DNA of 64,000 bases from an uncultured Coriobacteriaceae bacterium (GTDB lineage Bacteria > Actinomycetota > Coriobacteriia > Coriobacteriales > Coriobacteriaceae). Location of the stretch: NCBI GenBank assembly GCA_944320725.1, contig CALUIM010000011.1, positions 35,648 to 99,647 on the forward strand. Reading direction: 5' to 3'. A model generated the notes under the pieces. The model was not told the DNA's origin. It was given only the letters and a program-made list of their open reading frames with translations, and did not search any database. Within the stretch, counting starts at the first letter, position 1. Each line of letters starts with the position of its first letter. The position numbers and the translations under genes were made by a program. Positions 28,052 to 37,269 of this stretch are shown here, in pieces.

Positions 28052-28846
28052 CTATCCTAGCTCCTCCAGCAGCTTGCGCATCTCGTTTTGCACGGCGTGC
28101 TCGCGGTTGGAGCCCACGACGCGGTTCGCCACCGCCTTGAGCGCCGGGCGCGCGTTCTCCATGGCGCAGCCGCAGCCCGCGAAGCGGATGATCTCGTAGT
28201 CGTTCATGGAGTCGCCGAACGCCATGACCTCATCGGGGGTGAGCCCGTAGCGATTCATGATCTGCTCGATGCCCGTCGCCTTGGAGACGCCGCGCTGCAT
28301 GGGGTCGACCCAGGCGCTGCCGGAGGGCGCGAAGACGAACTCGTCGCCGAGCTCGCGCGAGAGCGCGTAGGCGTAGTCCATCACGTGCCCGTCGTCGCAG
28401 AAGATCGAGGCCTTCAGGATGTTCACGTCGGGCGTGGGAAGAAACCAGATGCGCTCGGCGTTGGGCAGGTCCTTGTCCACCTCGCGCACGAACTTGTCCT
28501 CGTCGTCGAGCAGGAAGGACTTCGTGCGGTCGAAGAGCACCAGGTGCAGGTGCTCGAACATGCCGACCGTCTTGGCCAGCCGCCTGATGGCGAGATGCGA
28601 GAACACCTCGCGGTCGATGAGCTCGCCCGATGCCACGACCTGCGCGCCGTTGGCCGCGACGAAATCCATCTCGTCCACGACCGGCGAGAAGAACTCGCAG
28701 AGCTTGTCGAGGCGGCGGCCCGAGGAGGCGGCGAAGTGCACGCCCTTCGCGCGGAGCTCGCGGATGAGGTCGAAGGTCTCAGGCGGTACCTGGCTGTTCT
28801 CGTCGAGCAGCGTGCCATCCATATCTGATGAGATGAGCTTGATCAT
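28052..28846 (-). CDS. HAD superfamily phosphatase (Cof type)
   Basis: A 264-residue Cof-type hydrolase: DMDGTLLDENSQV (nucleophile Asp), SSGRRLDKL, the cap domain between residues 85 and 180, KATGIEQIMNRYG and GDSMNDYEIIRFAG. Paralogous in family to the gene at 18617, which shows a similar order but differing cap sequence. GAAAGGA precedes ATG 28846. It stands alone between tetR and ade; its substrate is unknown. Confidence 0.9.
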   Translation of the reverse strand: MIKLISSDMDGTLLDENSQVPPETFDLIRELRAKGVHFAASSGRRLDKLCEFFSPVVDEMDFVAANGAQVVASGELIDREVFSHLAIRRLAKTVGMFEHLHLVLFDRTKSFLLDDEDKFVREVDKDLPNAERIWFLPTPDVNILKASIFCDDGHVMDYAYALSRELGDEFVFAPSGSAWVDPMQRGVSKATGIEQIMNRYGLTPDEVMAFGDSMNDYEIIRFAGCGCAMENARPALKAVANRVVGSNREHAVQNEMRKLLEELG

Positions 28847-28954
28847 ACTGATCCTTTCCTATGGAAAACGCGAACCGCCGAGGATGGCGGGCAGCATCGG
28901 TCATCTACTCGGACGCCATCCTGTCGAGCGTAGCGCATGGGTGTTAAGGCACTG

Positions 28955-30778
28955 TCATGAAACGTACTCGAACGTCGTGACGTCGAAGAGCCCCTCAGGG
29001 CGAATGCGCAGCGCAGGAATCACCGGCAGGGGCAAGAAGATCATGCCCATGATGGGATCGAGCGGCGGCTTGATACCCGCATCGCGCCCGGCGCGCACGA
29101 AGGCGTCGTGTTCGCGCGCCACTTCCTCGCACGGTCGGTCGCTCATCAGGCCACCGAGTGGAAGGTCGAGCTTCGCACATACCACGCCATCGCGCACAAG
29201 CACGAACCCGCCCTGACCCACGTGTTTCACAGCCTCATGCATATCACGCGGATTATCGCCCACCACACACACGTTGTGCGAATCGTGGCCAATCGTCGAA
29301 GCAATCGCACCGCCCTCGATGGTGAACCCGCGCACCCAGCCACGACCGATATGTTTGCCCACGAGACCCGCACCTGCTGGACCATCACCGTCGGCGCCGG
29401 CATGCTGCGCTGCAACGCCGCGCCCATAGCGCTCGATGAGCATAATGCGCCGCAAGCCATCGGCACTCGCCGGATGCGCCACGCCGGTGATGGCATTTCC
29501 GGGCACGACGTCGATCACGGCACTGCCGGGCTCGAAGGGATAGTCGAATATATCAGGCGCGAGCTGTGGCAACTGAACCGAGCCGCGCAGTCGCTTCTCG
29601 AGCGCACGCACCTGTTCCGTCTCGGGCGCGATCGTCCCCGTGAACACGCCATCCTGGGCAACGAGCTTGCCCGCAGCGAACACCTGATGCGGCGGCCGCG
29701 CACATGAGAGGTCGTCAAGCACCAGCATATCGGCGCGCTTGCCCGGCGCTACCGCACCACGACGCTCGCGCGGATCGGAGGCACCGTGGTCGAACCCGAA
29801 GCACTCCGCCGTAGAGAGCGTGCCCATCGAGATGGCGACCACCGGATCGATTCCCTGCCGCACCGCGAGCCGGCACGCGTTGTCGATGGCACCGATCGCG
29901 ATGGCATCCGAAGGGGCGCGGTCGTCCGTCGCGAAGCAGCACCGCCGCGCGCGCCGCGGATCCTCGAGCACGAGCGGGCTCAGCGCTTCGAGATCATGGC
30001 TGCACGTCCCCTCGCGCAGCATGATATACATACCGCGCGAGAGCTTGTCGAGCGCCTCGGCAGGGTTCGTGCACTCGTGATCGGCGATGATACCGCAGGC
30101 TGCGTATGCGTTGAGATCCGCACCCGCCACGAGCGGCGCATGGCCGTCCACCTGGCCCGACACCGTGTGCGATGCCATGGCAATGCGCGAAAGCGTCTCG
30201 GTATCCGCGGCAATCACGCCGGGATAGTTCATCATCTCGCCCAGTCCGAACACCTCACCGGGATGCTCGTCCATGAACGCGCGCATGTCCTCGGCCGACA
30301 CCGAGGCACCCGCCTGCTCGTCGGGAAGCGCCGGCACACACGAGGGCATCATGAATTTGATGTCGAGCGGGGCGCGGCGGGCGTCCTCGATCATGAATGA
30401 GAGGCCGTCGAGCCCGCAGACATTCGCGATCTCGTGCGCGTCGGCAATCGCCGTGGTTGTACCGTGCGCCAGCATCATGCGCGCATACTCCGCAGGCCGC
30501 ACGTTCGATGATTCGATGTGCAGGTGTCCGTCGATGAACCCAGGGGCAAGGTAGCGACCCGCGCAATCGACCACGTGCGTTGCCGCCGGGCTCGGCACAT
30601 CCGCATCGCGGTCATCAAACAGCACCGAGGTGATAACGCCATCCTTCACGGCAACGCGCCCAGGCACCACGCGCACGCCGTACACATCAACAAGCTGCGC
30701 GTTCACAAAGAGCGTGTCGACCGGCACGCGTCCTTCCACCGCATCGATCATGTTCGCACATTCCGCAGTACCTGCCAT
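28955..30778 (-). CDS. ade: Adenine deaminase
   Basis: Amidohydrolase converting adenine to hypoxanthine and ammonia. The 607 residues show the family pattern: GFIDGHLHIESSNVRP (metal-binding HxH), HGTTTAIADAHEIANVCG, SGQVDGHAPLVAG, CFATDDR and STAECFGFDHGA, with the Ade-type C-terminal domain ending in FEYVS. Start is ATG 30778 with GGAGG seven bases upstream; the frame is open about 82 codons further but that part holds no homology I recognise. The hypoxanthine would feed purine breakdown, fitting the hyuA-ygeX cluster at the right end. No purine riboswitch was seen upstream. Confidence 0.93.
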   Translation of the reverse strand: MAGTAECANMIDAVEGRVPVDTLFVNAQLVDVYGVRVVPGRVAVKDGVITSVLFDDRDADVPSPAATHVVDCAGRYLAPGFIDGHLHIESSNVRPAEYARMMLAHGTTTAIADAHEIANVCGLDGLSFMIEDARRAPLDIKFMMPSCVPALPDEQAGASVSAEDMRAFMDEHPGEVFGLGEMMNYPGVIAADTETLSRIAMASHTVSGQVDGHAPLVAGADLNAYAACGIIADHECTNPAEALDKLSRGMYIMLREGTCSHDLEALSPLVLEDPRRARRCCFATDDRAPSDAIAIGAIDNACRLAVRQGIDPVVAISMGTLSTAECFGFDHGASDPRERRGAVAPGKRADMLVLDDLSCARPPHQVFAAGKLVAQDGVFTGTIAPETEQVRALEKRLRGSVQLPQLAPDIFDYPFEPGSAVIDVVPGNAITGVAHPASADGLRRIMLIERYGRGVAAQHAGADGDGPAGAGLVGKHIGRGWVRGFTIEGGAIASTIGHDSHNVCVVGDNPRDMHEAVKHVGQGGFVLVRDGVVCAKLDLPLGGLMSDRPCEEVAREHDAFVRAGRDAGIKPPLDPIMGMIFLPLPVIPALRIRPEGLFDVTTFEYVS

Positions 30779-31051
30779 GGCGCTCCCTCCATCGACGTCT
30801 GTTGTTGCCATGGTACCCAAACGAGCAGCTGGCACACGTCGTCGCAAAGGCGTACTGCTCTCGTACGGCGCGACGCCGCCCGATGCCCTTTCCGGTCCGC
30901 CCGCGGCAACCCTCCGGCAGGGACACAACGCGCCAAATGCCAAACAGACATGCGAGAGCCTGTGCCCGATATCGCATTTCCGTAGGCATCCATCATCGAG
31001 CAAAAGAACGTTCGCAACTCTCAAGAATCGGTTGATAGTTGCGGTAGAGCT
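30779..31051. other. Gene-free region upstream of ade
   Basis: No gene or riboswitch recognised. GGTTGATAGTT at about 31029 recurs at about 31636, before the LysR gene; it could be a regulator site but two copies prove little. Confidence 0.4.
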
Positions 31052-31081
31052 TTGACATCCGCATTTCGTCTTATCTACACT
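31052..31081 (+). promoter_or_regulatory. Promoter of small membrane protein gene
   Basis: TTGACA (31052-31057) and TACACT (31076-31081) with an 18-base spacer, about 88 bases before the start codon. Confidence 0.6.
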
Positions 31082-31168
31082 TACGCGGTTTTGTCACGAG
31101 CCGCCATGCTCTACCTGAGCTCGGGCTCCTCGCCGCCGCGCGCGGCGTCTGCATCGAAAGGAACATCT

Positions 31169-31573
31169 ATGTCCAAGAATTGTCGTGGCGTGCAGGGTAT
31201 CGGCTTCTGCCTTCTGCTCTTTGGCATCATTGCCATGGCCACCGCTGCCATCATGTTCTTCGGAGCACCCAGTATCGACCTCGGCATTGAGGACGGCACC
31301 GAGATCGCGCAGATGTATGGCATCATTCTCGGCATCATCGGTCTGAGCCAGTTCATCTTCGGCATCTTCGGCATCCGCGCCGCAAAGCACGCAAACCTCC
31401 TCAAGATCTTCTCGTGGATGTGCGCTGCCGATATCGCGCTCAACCTCTTCAGCGCCGGCGAGACCGCGCTGCGTCACAGCGGCAACGTCTGGCCGAACCT
31501 CATCTTCGCTGCCGTTGCCTTCTCGGGCCTTCTCTTCACCGCCCGCGCCATGAATGAGCAGGGCATCCAGTAA
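31169..31573 (+). CDS. Small four-helix membrane protein
   Basis: A 134-residue protein with four predicted membrane segments (GIGFCLLLFGIIAMATAAIMFF, YGIILGIIGLSQFIFGIFGI, a shorter third near MCAADIALNLFS, and LIFAAVAFSGLLFTARAM). No motif of known function. ATG 31169 follows GAAAGGA, with a good promoter upstream and a terminator 18 bases after the stop, so it is a single-gene transcript. Unrecognised; it might be a small membrane-remodelling or stress protein, but that is a guess. Confidence 0.8.
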   Translation: MSKNCRGVQGIGFCLLLFGIIAMATAAIMFFGAPSIDLGIEDGTEIAQMYGIILGIIGLSQFIFGIFGIRAAKHANLLKIFSWMCAADIALNLFSAGETALRHSGNVWPNLIFAAVAFSGLLFTARAMNEQGIQ

Positions 31574-31590
31574 TAGCCCATTGCCCGAAA

Positions 31591-31619
31591 CGCCCGCCCG
31601 CTGTGGCGGGCGTTTTCTT
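31591..31619 (+). terminator. Rho-independent terminator
   Basis: CGCCCGCC, loop CGCTGT, GGCGGGCG then TTTTCTTC, 18 bases after the membrane gene. Confidence 0.9.
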
Positions 31620-31772
31620 CTCTCGATTGTCAATCTGTGGTTGATAGTTCCTGCGTGTGCTCACGGCCTGAACATATGATATCTATGCTGTTATTTTGAG
31701 CAGCGACGCATATCGATCGCGCTTCTGAAGACTGCAAGCAGTCGCGCTAACCGCTTCGAGATAGGTGCCCAT

Positions 31773-32687
31773 GTGAACATTCGCCAGCTTCGGTACTTTT
31801 ATCTATCGGCATGCACCGGCAGCTTTTCCGGTGCCGCGCGCGCCGAGAACGTCTCGGTCCAAGCGGTATCGAAAGCCATCATCGAGCTCGAGCAGGAGTT
31901 GGGAGGGTCGCTTTTTGCCCGCGACGGGCGCCGCGCGGTCCTCACGCCGCTCGGCTCTGCCCTCGTCGAGCCGGCACGCGCCGCCGTGGAAAGCTTCGAC
32001 GCCGTTCCCGTTACGGCGACATCTTTTTTACACGGCGGCAGTGCCAGCCGTTCAGACTACCGCCTCGCCTTGGTCACCCCGCCATTCGCCAAGCATGAAC
32101 TTATCTGCGCCGCACTCGGACGCCTCATCTCGCGCATGATGAAGGCCAAGGTCACTGTGCGCCTTGCACTCGGCGCCGACGCCATGCGCGACCTCGAAAC
32201 GGGACTGCTCGACGCCGTCTTCACCGTGGGTCCGCTCCGCGATCAGCGCTGCACATGCCTGCCCATCGGCAATGTATCGATTGGTATGTTCATGGGGCAG
32301 AAACATCCGCTCAAACGTAAGCGCATCATCACCTTCGACGACCTTGAACCCTACCCGGTGCTACACAACGAGCTCATCGACGGCTTCAATGAAACCATCC
32401 TCAACACATGCTTGCGACGCGGGCTTTCGTCCCCTGTGGTGGAAATCTCAACCGATGAAGAGGTTGCCGATTTCCTTGAACAGCAACAAGGCTATATCCT
32501 CGGCGTCTACCTCAAAGCGCTCGACATCAAGCCGCTTGCCGCGATGCACCGCATCGACCCCGCGGACGCACCGCCTGTTCCCGTGTGCATGGTAACGCTC
32601 AAAGAGCGCCAAAACGCCGCGTACGACAGGCTCAACCACTTCGTATGCAACGAGTTCCGCAGTCTCAAGCACCTGCTCAGCGAATGA
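31773..32687 (+). CDS. LysR family transcriptional regulator
   Basis: A 304-residue regulator with the LysR helix-turn-helix at the N-terminus: MNIRQLRYFYLSACTGSFSGAARAENVS and QAVSKAIIELEQELGGSLF, then a two-lobed effector domain. Start is GTG 31773: the overlapping ATG two bases earlier meets a stop at once. ATAGGTG upstream serves as ribosome-binding site. LysR proteins often act on a divergent neighbour; none is divergent here. The downstream gene starts 76 bases later on the same strand, so the target is unclear. Effector unknown. Confidence 0.9.
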   Translation: MNIRQLRYFYLSACTGSFSGAARAENVSVQAVSKAIIELEQELGGSLFARDGRRAVLTPLGSALVEPARAAVESFDAVPVTATSFLHGGSASRSDYRLALVTPPFAKHELICAALGRLISRMMKAKVTVRLALGADAMRDLETGLLDAVFTVGPLRDQRCTCLPIGNVSIGMFMGQKHPLKRKRIITFDDLEPYPVLHNELIDGFNETILNTCLRRGLSSPVVEISTDEEVADFLEQQQGYILGVYLKALDIKPLAAMHRIDPADAPPVPVCMVTLKERQNAAYDRLNHFVCNEFRSLKHLLSE

Positions 32688-32763
32688 TGCCTATATACGC
32701 ACGATAAACTAAACAACACAAGCGAAACGAAATGGCCAAAACATACGCTACCATGGTGAGAGT

Positions 32764-34113
32764 ATGTTCAGCCACCGTCTTGTACCACACCACCTGCTGC
32801 ATTGGATTGTGATTATGACGAACACCCCAGCTTCGGCTACCCCCAAACACGCACGCCCTGCCAAAGAGGTTCCACTCATCGTCAAGGTGTACGGCCTGCT
32901 CTGCCTTATCGACGGCATCGCGACGCTTCCTATGGTCGTGATTTTCGCCGCTATGGTTGCCCGGGCGATTTCCACTGACCCCTCACTCATCAGTATCGGC
33001 ACCGACCCCACGCTTCCCGTAATCCTGACCGTGCTCTCCGTGGTCATCACGGTGGTAAACGCCATCGCGCTCATCATCTTTGGACGCGCGCTCATGAAGA
33101 GCCGCCGCCGCAATGCCGCCCGCATCTCGTATGCGCTCATTGCCGCATCGGTTGTGCAGCTCATCATCTCCATCATGCTGCAGGGCATTGGCACGCACCT
33201 CATCGCGCCGATCATCCAGCTCGTCATCCTCATCGCGCTCTCGGTCACGGTGGATCCGTCGCTGATCCAGGAGCGCCGTGTGAAGCGTGAGCTCGAGGAC
33301 CTCGAAGATCGCGAGGCGGCAGCACGCGGTATGCTCGGCCGCGACCTCGAGGGCAAGGGTTACATCGAGCTCAACTTCTTCAACCTGTTCTGGGTCTTTG
33401 TGGTCTGCTGCATCCTCGGCCTTATCATCGAGGTCATCTACCACATGGTCGTCGTCGATCCCGGCGTGTACCAGGACCGCGCCGGCATGCTCTTCGGACC
33501 CTTCTCGCCCATCTACGGTTTCGGCGCCGTGCTCATGACCGTGGCGCTCAATCGCTTCTACAAGGCCAATCCCATCATCATCTTCGTGGTTTCTGCCATC
33601 ATCGGCGGCCTGTTCGAGGCTGCGGTCAGCGTGTTCATGCAGGTGGGCTTCGGCGCCGTGGCGTGGGACTACACCGGCATGACGATCTTTGGTATCCCCG
33701 ATCCCGTCGCCATCATCTTCGGCGGACGCACCGCCACGCCGTTCATGCTCATGTGGGGCGGCCTCGGGTTTGTCTGGATCAAGTTCTGCCTGCCTTGGCT
33801 GCTCAAGCTCATCAACCTCATCCCCTGGAGCCTGCGTTACTCGCTCACCACGATCTGCGCGGTGCTCATGCTGGTCAACGGCGTCATGACGCTTGAGGCG
33901 CTCGACTGCTGGTTCGAGCGCTTGTCGGGCGTCGCCGCCAGCTCGCCTGTTGAGGAGTTCTACGCCGAGCACTTCGACAATGCCTACATGGAGCATCGCT
34001 TCGAGAGCATGACCATCACACCCGAGGACTCCGGCCGCGTGGATGCCGATGCGGCAACGGATGCCATGGCGTCGGGTGATGCCGCCCAGACAGCAGGCTC
34101 CGCAAGCGCATAA
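32764..34113 (+). CDS. Multi-pass membrane protein (putative ABC-transporter type IV family, CmpB-like)
   Basis: A 449-residue protein with about eight to nine predicted membrane helices in two halves: one near 35-165, a charged cytoplasmic stretch (about 166-190, RVKRELEDLEDREAAARG), and the second near 205-375. GMLFGPFSPIYGFGAVL is typical of the PF06541 family, sometimes called ABC transporter type IV, whose function is not known. The last 70 residues are soluble and acidic (HFDNAYMEHRFESMTITPED). Start is uncertain: ATG 32764 has GGTGAG nearby; ATG 32815, 17 codons later, would remove a poorly conserved leader. A strong terminator follows. Confidence 0.78.
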   Translation: MFSHRLVPHHLLHWIVIMTNTPASATPKHARPAKEVPLIVKVYGLLCLIDGIATLPMVVIFAAMVARAISTDPSLISIGTDPTLPVILTVLSVVITVVNAIALIIFGRALMKSRRRNAARISYALIAASVVQLIISIMLQGIGTHLIAPIIQLVILIALSVTVDPSLIQERRVKRELEDLEDREAAARGMLGRDLEGKGYIELNFFNLFWVFVVCCILGLIIEVIYHMVVVDPGVYQDRAGMLFGPFSPIYGFGAVLMTVALNRFYKANPIIIFVVSAIIGGLFEAAVSVFMQVGFGAVAWDYTGMTIFGIPDPVAIIFGGRTATPFMLMWGGLGFVWIKFCLPWLLKLINLIPWSLRYSLTTICAVLMLVNGVMTLEALDCWFERLSGVAASSPVEEFYAEHFDNAYMEHRFESMTITPEDSGRVDADAATDAMASGDAAQTAGSASA

Positions 34114-34141
34114 TCGCGCTATATACCAACGCTCATGCAAG

Positions 34142-34185
34142 ACGGGCGCGCGACGTGCACACCACACGTTGCGCGCCCGTTTTTG
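34142..34185 (+). terminator. Rho-independent terminator
   Basis: ACGGGCGCGC-GACGTG (34142-34157) pairs with CACGTT-GCGCGCCCGT (34165-34180), followed by TTTTTGT. Lies between the convergent stops at 34113 and 34188. Confidence 0.88.
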
Positions 34186-34187
34186 TG

Positions 34188-35240
34188 CTACGCGATGTCG
34201 TTGTACCGCGTTACCGGTGGCAGCACGAGTGACCTCAACAAGCTCTGCCGCGCCCTGAACGCTGCATCCCGGATGCGAATGCGCACGCCCGCCGCACGCG
34301 CCACATCCCGCATGAGCGCATCGAATAGATGCGGCCGCGCCAGATCTTCATGCCATACATTGAAGATGGTGATGCCGCAACCCGTGAGCCTGTTCACCCG
34401 GCGATCGTCCTCGTTGGCGCGATCCTCAGGATGATATCGTCTGCCTTTGTACTCCATACCAAGCGACAGCTCCGGAAAGCCCAGGTCAACGTAGCGTTCC
34501 CCATCTGGCGTCATGACCTGCCAATTCAGTACAGCACCTGTAAAGCCCATACCGCCGAGACGCCGTGGACCGGCCACGAGCAGCGCCATCGCCGTCTCAC
34601 TCGGCGCATGGGACCGCTCATGCACCAGCCCCAGCACGCGCCGCGCGAGCGCTCTGCCATGAACATAGGGCATTTCATCAAGGATGTGCTGGATGCGTCG
34701 CTTGTCGCAGTACGGCTCGGTTATCGTCCGGAAGCCCTCGTCCGACGATGGGTCCAACCGGTAGGTTCCCGTAAGCTCGAATCCCTTGAGCGCTAGCTCG
34801 ATTTCCCGCTTCAAGTGGCCATACGCACCCTCTGCATGCCTGCCTCCACGCGTGCTATGCGAACCAGCAAGCTGTACGAAGCAAAGTTCGGGCGACGGCA
34901 GCAACAGATCCCGCTTGCAGCGAATAAGCGAACGCCGCGGAACCTCTCCGCTATACACGTGTCTGACGATTCCCGTCGGCGCATGGATATGCGAGGCCGA
35001 CGAAACAAGGATATGGACAGGCGTGGTCGTTGCGCCAAGGGCGGCGAGTGCGTCCGAGATATCCGACGCGCGGGGCACCCCGCACGACGACAACTTTGCC
35101 GTGCGCGGCATGCTCGCAAGACCGGGCAGTAGCCGGTCGCTCTCACGCAGCACCTCGTATGCCGTTATGCCAAAAAGACAGGTATCCATGCGAAACACGC
35201 TAGCACCGATTTGGTGGCCTGCATAGCGTTTTACCTGCAA
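34188..35240 (-). CDS. DUF559/Vsr-like putative endonuclease-domain protein
   Basis: A 350-residue protein. The C-terminal half has a PD-(D/E)XK-like pattern: RYVDLGFPELSLGMEYKGRR (about 255-275) supplies D...E-x-K, followed by HPEDRANEDDRRVNRL and GCGITIFNVWHEDL, the order of Vsr/DUF559 domains. The N-terminal 130 residues lack a known motif but resemble the winged-helix-like leader found in some actinobacterial AbiEi-type proteins. A role in defence or repair is inferred only. The start is uncertain: TTG 35240 or ATG 35189, neither with a good ribosome-binding site. It faces the 52-bp repeat array, 170 bases away. Confidence 0.65.
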   Translation of the reverse strand: MQVKRYAGHQIGASVFRMDTCLFGITAYEVLRESDRLLPGLASMPRTAKLSSCGVPRASDISDALAALGATTTPVHILVSSASHIHAPTGIVRHVYSGEVPRRSLIRCKRDLLLPSPELCFVQLAGSHSTRGGRHAEGAYGHLKREIELALKGFELTGTYRLDPSSDEGFRTITEPYCDKRRIQHILDEMPYVHGRALARRVLGLVHERSHAPSETAMALLVAGPRRLGGMGFTGAVLNWQVMTPDGERYVDLGFPELSLGMEYKGRRYHPEDRANEDDRRVNRLTGCGITIFNVWHEDLARPHLFDALMRDVARAAGVRIRIRDAAFRARQSLLRSLVLPPVTRYNDIA

Positions 35241-35415
35241 TTTCTTTTTCGGTCTAACGGAAATCTAACAGATAATGTGCACTTTCTCACACGCATCTCA
35301 CACGCGCTGGTAGCGCATGCCGGCGTGCGCCCTCATCCCATGTGAACGCCTTGTGGATTATGCGGGCGCGAACCGCTTCCGGCACGCATCGCCAGCCTCT
35401 GCGCCGCATTCGACG

Positions 35416-35843
35416 CGCTGCGGCACCGCATACACCCGCCCCGTGGTCACGACGCACGGGTTATGGGCGCGCAGCACGCAGCACCACGTGCGGGATGGTC
35501 ACAGCGCGAGGGGTATGGGTTGCGGACGCGTAGCAACAGCCGCTCCGTGGTCATCTCGGGGGACGTATGGGTGACGAAAGCACAGCGTCAACATTGCTTT
35601 CCTCATCTGATGCGACATTTTTCCATGAAATATGGCCCTAGATGCATCTTTATGGATGCCTCTAGGGCCTTCCTTGCGCAGCGATTGCCCATAGGTCCCT
35701 TGCCGTGACCATCAGAGGCGAGATGCTAGCGACGATCCACCCATAGGTGTCGCCTCGTGACCACCGAACGGCTGAGGCTACGGGCAAACCACCCATAGGT
35801 CTCGCTTCGTGACCACTTCGCGCTGATGCGAAACGGGGAGGGT
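35416..35843. repeat. Inverted array of six 52-bp repeats (three per orientation)
   Basis: A 25-base core, GTGGTCA-11 bases-CTATGGG or close variants, occurs three times forward at 35443, 35495 and 35547 and three times inverted at 35688, 35740 and 35792, each set with an exact 52-base period. The 27-base stretches between cores are also related (for example CGTAGC..CAGCCG in units 3 and 5), so the repeat is the whole 52 bases, not a spacer-and-repeat pair. The two sets face each other across a 116-base centre that holds a hairpin. No gene, and no cas genes nearby. Confidence 0.8.
35634..35669. terminator. Hairpin at the centre of the repeat array (possible tyrS terminator)
   Basis: GGCCCTAGA (35634-35642) pairs with TCTAGGGCC (35661-35669), then GCATC with GATGC after one mismatch; six-base loop. 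On the minus strand it is followed by ATATTTC, so a weak intrinsic terminator of tyrS is possible. Confidence 0.5.
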
Positions 35844-35893
35844 CGGACGAAAGCTCGACGAGCCTCGCCGCGATGGGCGGCGAGCGCCACGAG

Positions 35894-37108
35894 CTACTTG
35901 ATGCGCGCGAACTTGCGCTTGCCCACCTGCAGCACCGAGCCAGCGTGAATGCGGTCGGGCGCGATGTTGTACGCCTTGGGCTCAACCGGCTGCTGATCGA
36001 TCTTCACGCCGCCGCCGTCGATAAGACGACGGGCCTCGCTCACCGAAGGCGCGAGCCCGGCGTTCTTGAGCACGCCGGCGAGGTACACCATCCCCTGGTC
36101 GTTGGGTGTCAGATCGACCTCGACCTCGGCGATATCCTCGGGCAGCTCGTCCTGCTTGAACACGCGATCGAAGGCTGCCTTCGCCTCCTCGCCCGCACCG
36201 GCGCCGTGATATGCATCGACGATATTTATCGCAAGCGCGCGCTTGAGCTCGTACGGGTTGGCCGAGCCATCGGCGAGCGCCGCATCAATCGCGTCGACCT
36301 CGTCCACGGAGAGCGTCGAGGCGAGGCGATAGTACTTGCCGATCATCTCGTCGGGAATGGACATGATCTTGCCAAAAGCATCGGCCGGCTCGTCGGTGAG
36401 GCCAACGTAGTTGCCGTAGCTCTTGGACATCTTGCGCACGCCGTCGGTGCCCTCGAGGAGCGGCATCGTAAGCGCGACCTGCGGCTCCATGCCCATCTTC
36501 TCCATGAGCTCACGGCCGGCAAGCAGGTTGAAGAGCTGGTCGGTGCCACCCATCTCGATATCCGCCTTAATCTGGACGGAGTCGAACGCCTGCATCACAG
36601 GATAGAGGAACTCGTGCAGCGCGATGGGCGTCTGCGACTGATAGCGCTTGGTGAAGTCGTCGCGCTCCAAGATGCGCGCCACGGTGAACTTGCTGCAAAG
36701 CTCGAGCATGCCCTTCAAGTCGAGCGACAAGATCCAGTCGCCGTTGTGGACGATGGTGGTCTTCTCGGGGTCGAGAATCTTCATGGCCTGCTCGACATAG
36801 GTGGCAGCATTTGCCTCGACCTGCTCCTGGGTGAGCTGCGGGCGTGTGGCGTTCTTGCCCGAGGGGTCGCCAATCATGGCCGTACCGTTGCCGATGATGA
36901 GGGTGACCTTATGACCGAGATCCTGGAACTGACGCATCTTGCGCAGCGGCACCGCATGACCCAGATGCAGATCCGGGCTGGTGGGGTCGACACCGAGCTT
37001 GATGTTGAGCGGCACGCCGCGCTCGAGCTTCTTCCTCAGGTCTGCCTCGGGAACGATCTGAGCGGCACCGGACGTGATGATGCGCATCTGCTCGTCAACT
37101 GGCAACAA
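35894..37108 (-). CDS. tyrS: Tyrosyl-tRNA synthetase
   Basis: Class I aminoacyl-tRNA synthetase charging tRNA-Tyr. The 404 residues have the HIGH motif as DLHLGHAVPL, the KMSKS loop exactly (VRKMSKSYGN), the tyrosine-binding region GGTDQLFNLL, and a C-terminal S4 RNA-binding domain (SEARRLIDGGGVKIDQQPV). Start is probably the first of two adjacent TTG codons (37108), eight bases after AGGAGG; ATG at codon 8 is a fallback. No T-box leader was found in the 160 bases upstream. The U32-family gene lies upstream on the same strand. Confidence 0.97.
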   Translation of the reverse strand: MLPVDEQMRIITSGAAQIVPEADLRKKLERGVPLNIKLGVDPTSPDLHLGHAVPLRKMRQFQDLGHKVTLIIGNGTAMIGDPSGKNATRPQLTQEQVEANAATYVEQAMKILDPEKTTIVHNGDWILSLDLKGMLELCSKFTVARILERDDFTKRYQSQTPIALHEFLYPVMQAFDSVQIKADIEMGGTDQLFNLLAGRELMEKMGMEPQVALTMPLLEGTDGVRKMSKSYGNYVGLTDEPADAFGKIMSIPDEMIGKYYRLASTLSVDEVDAIDAALADGSANPYELKRALAINIVDAYHGAGAGEEAKAAFDRVFKQDELPEDIAEVEVDLTPNDQGMVYLAGVLKNAGLAPSVSEARRLIDGGGVKIDQQPVEPKAYNIAPDRIHAGSVLQVGKRKFARIK

Positions 37109-37269
37109 GGTTCTGTCCTCCTGATTTCCAGCACCCTCACCCTACCGCACGCGGGCCGTACGGGCGGTGCTCGTATACACGTAACCTGTTTAGTGTAGCC
37201 GAAAACGAGCTGCAATACAGAATATGCGTGCCGAAATACGCGCACCGACCGGCGCGAGACGATGAGGGG

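Noticed and set aside
30779..31051. Purine riboswitch upstream of ade
   Set aside because: The conserved core and paired loops of purine riboswitches could not be found on the minus strand.
35416..35843. Possible CRISPR array
   Set aside because: Regular spacing, but the repeats are degenerate, occur in both orientations, and the stretches between them are related to each other; no cas gene is near.
37109..37269. T-box leader for tyrS
   Set aside because: No AGGGTGG-type T-box sequence and too little room for specifier and antiterminator stems.
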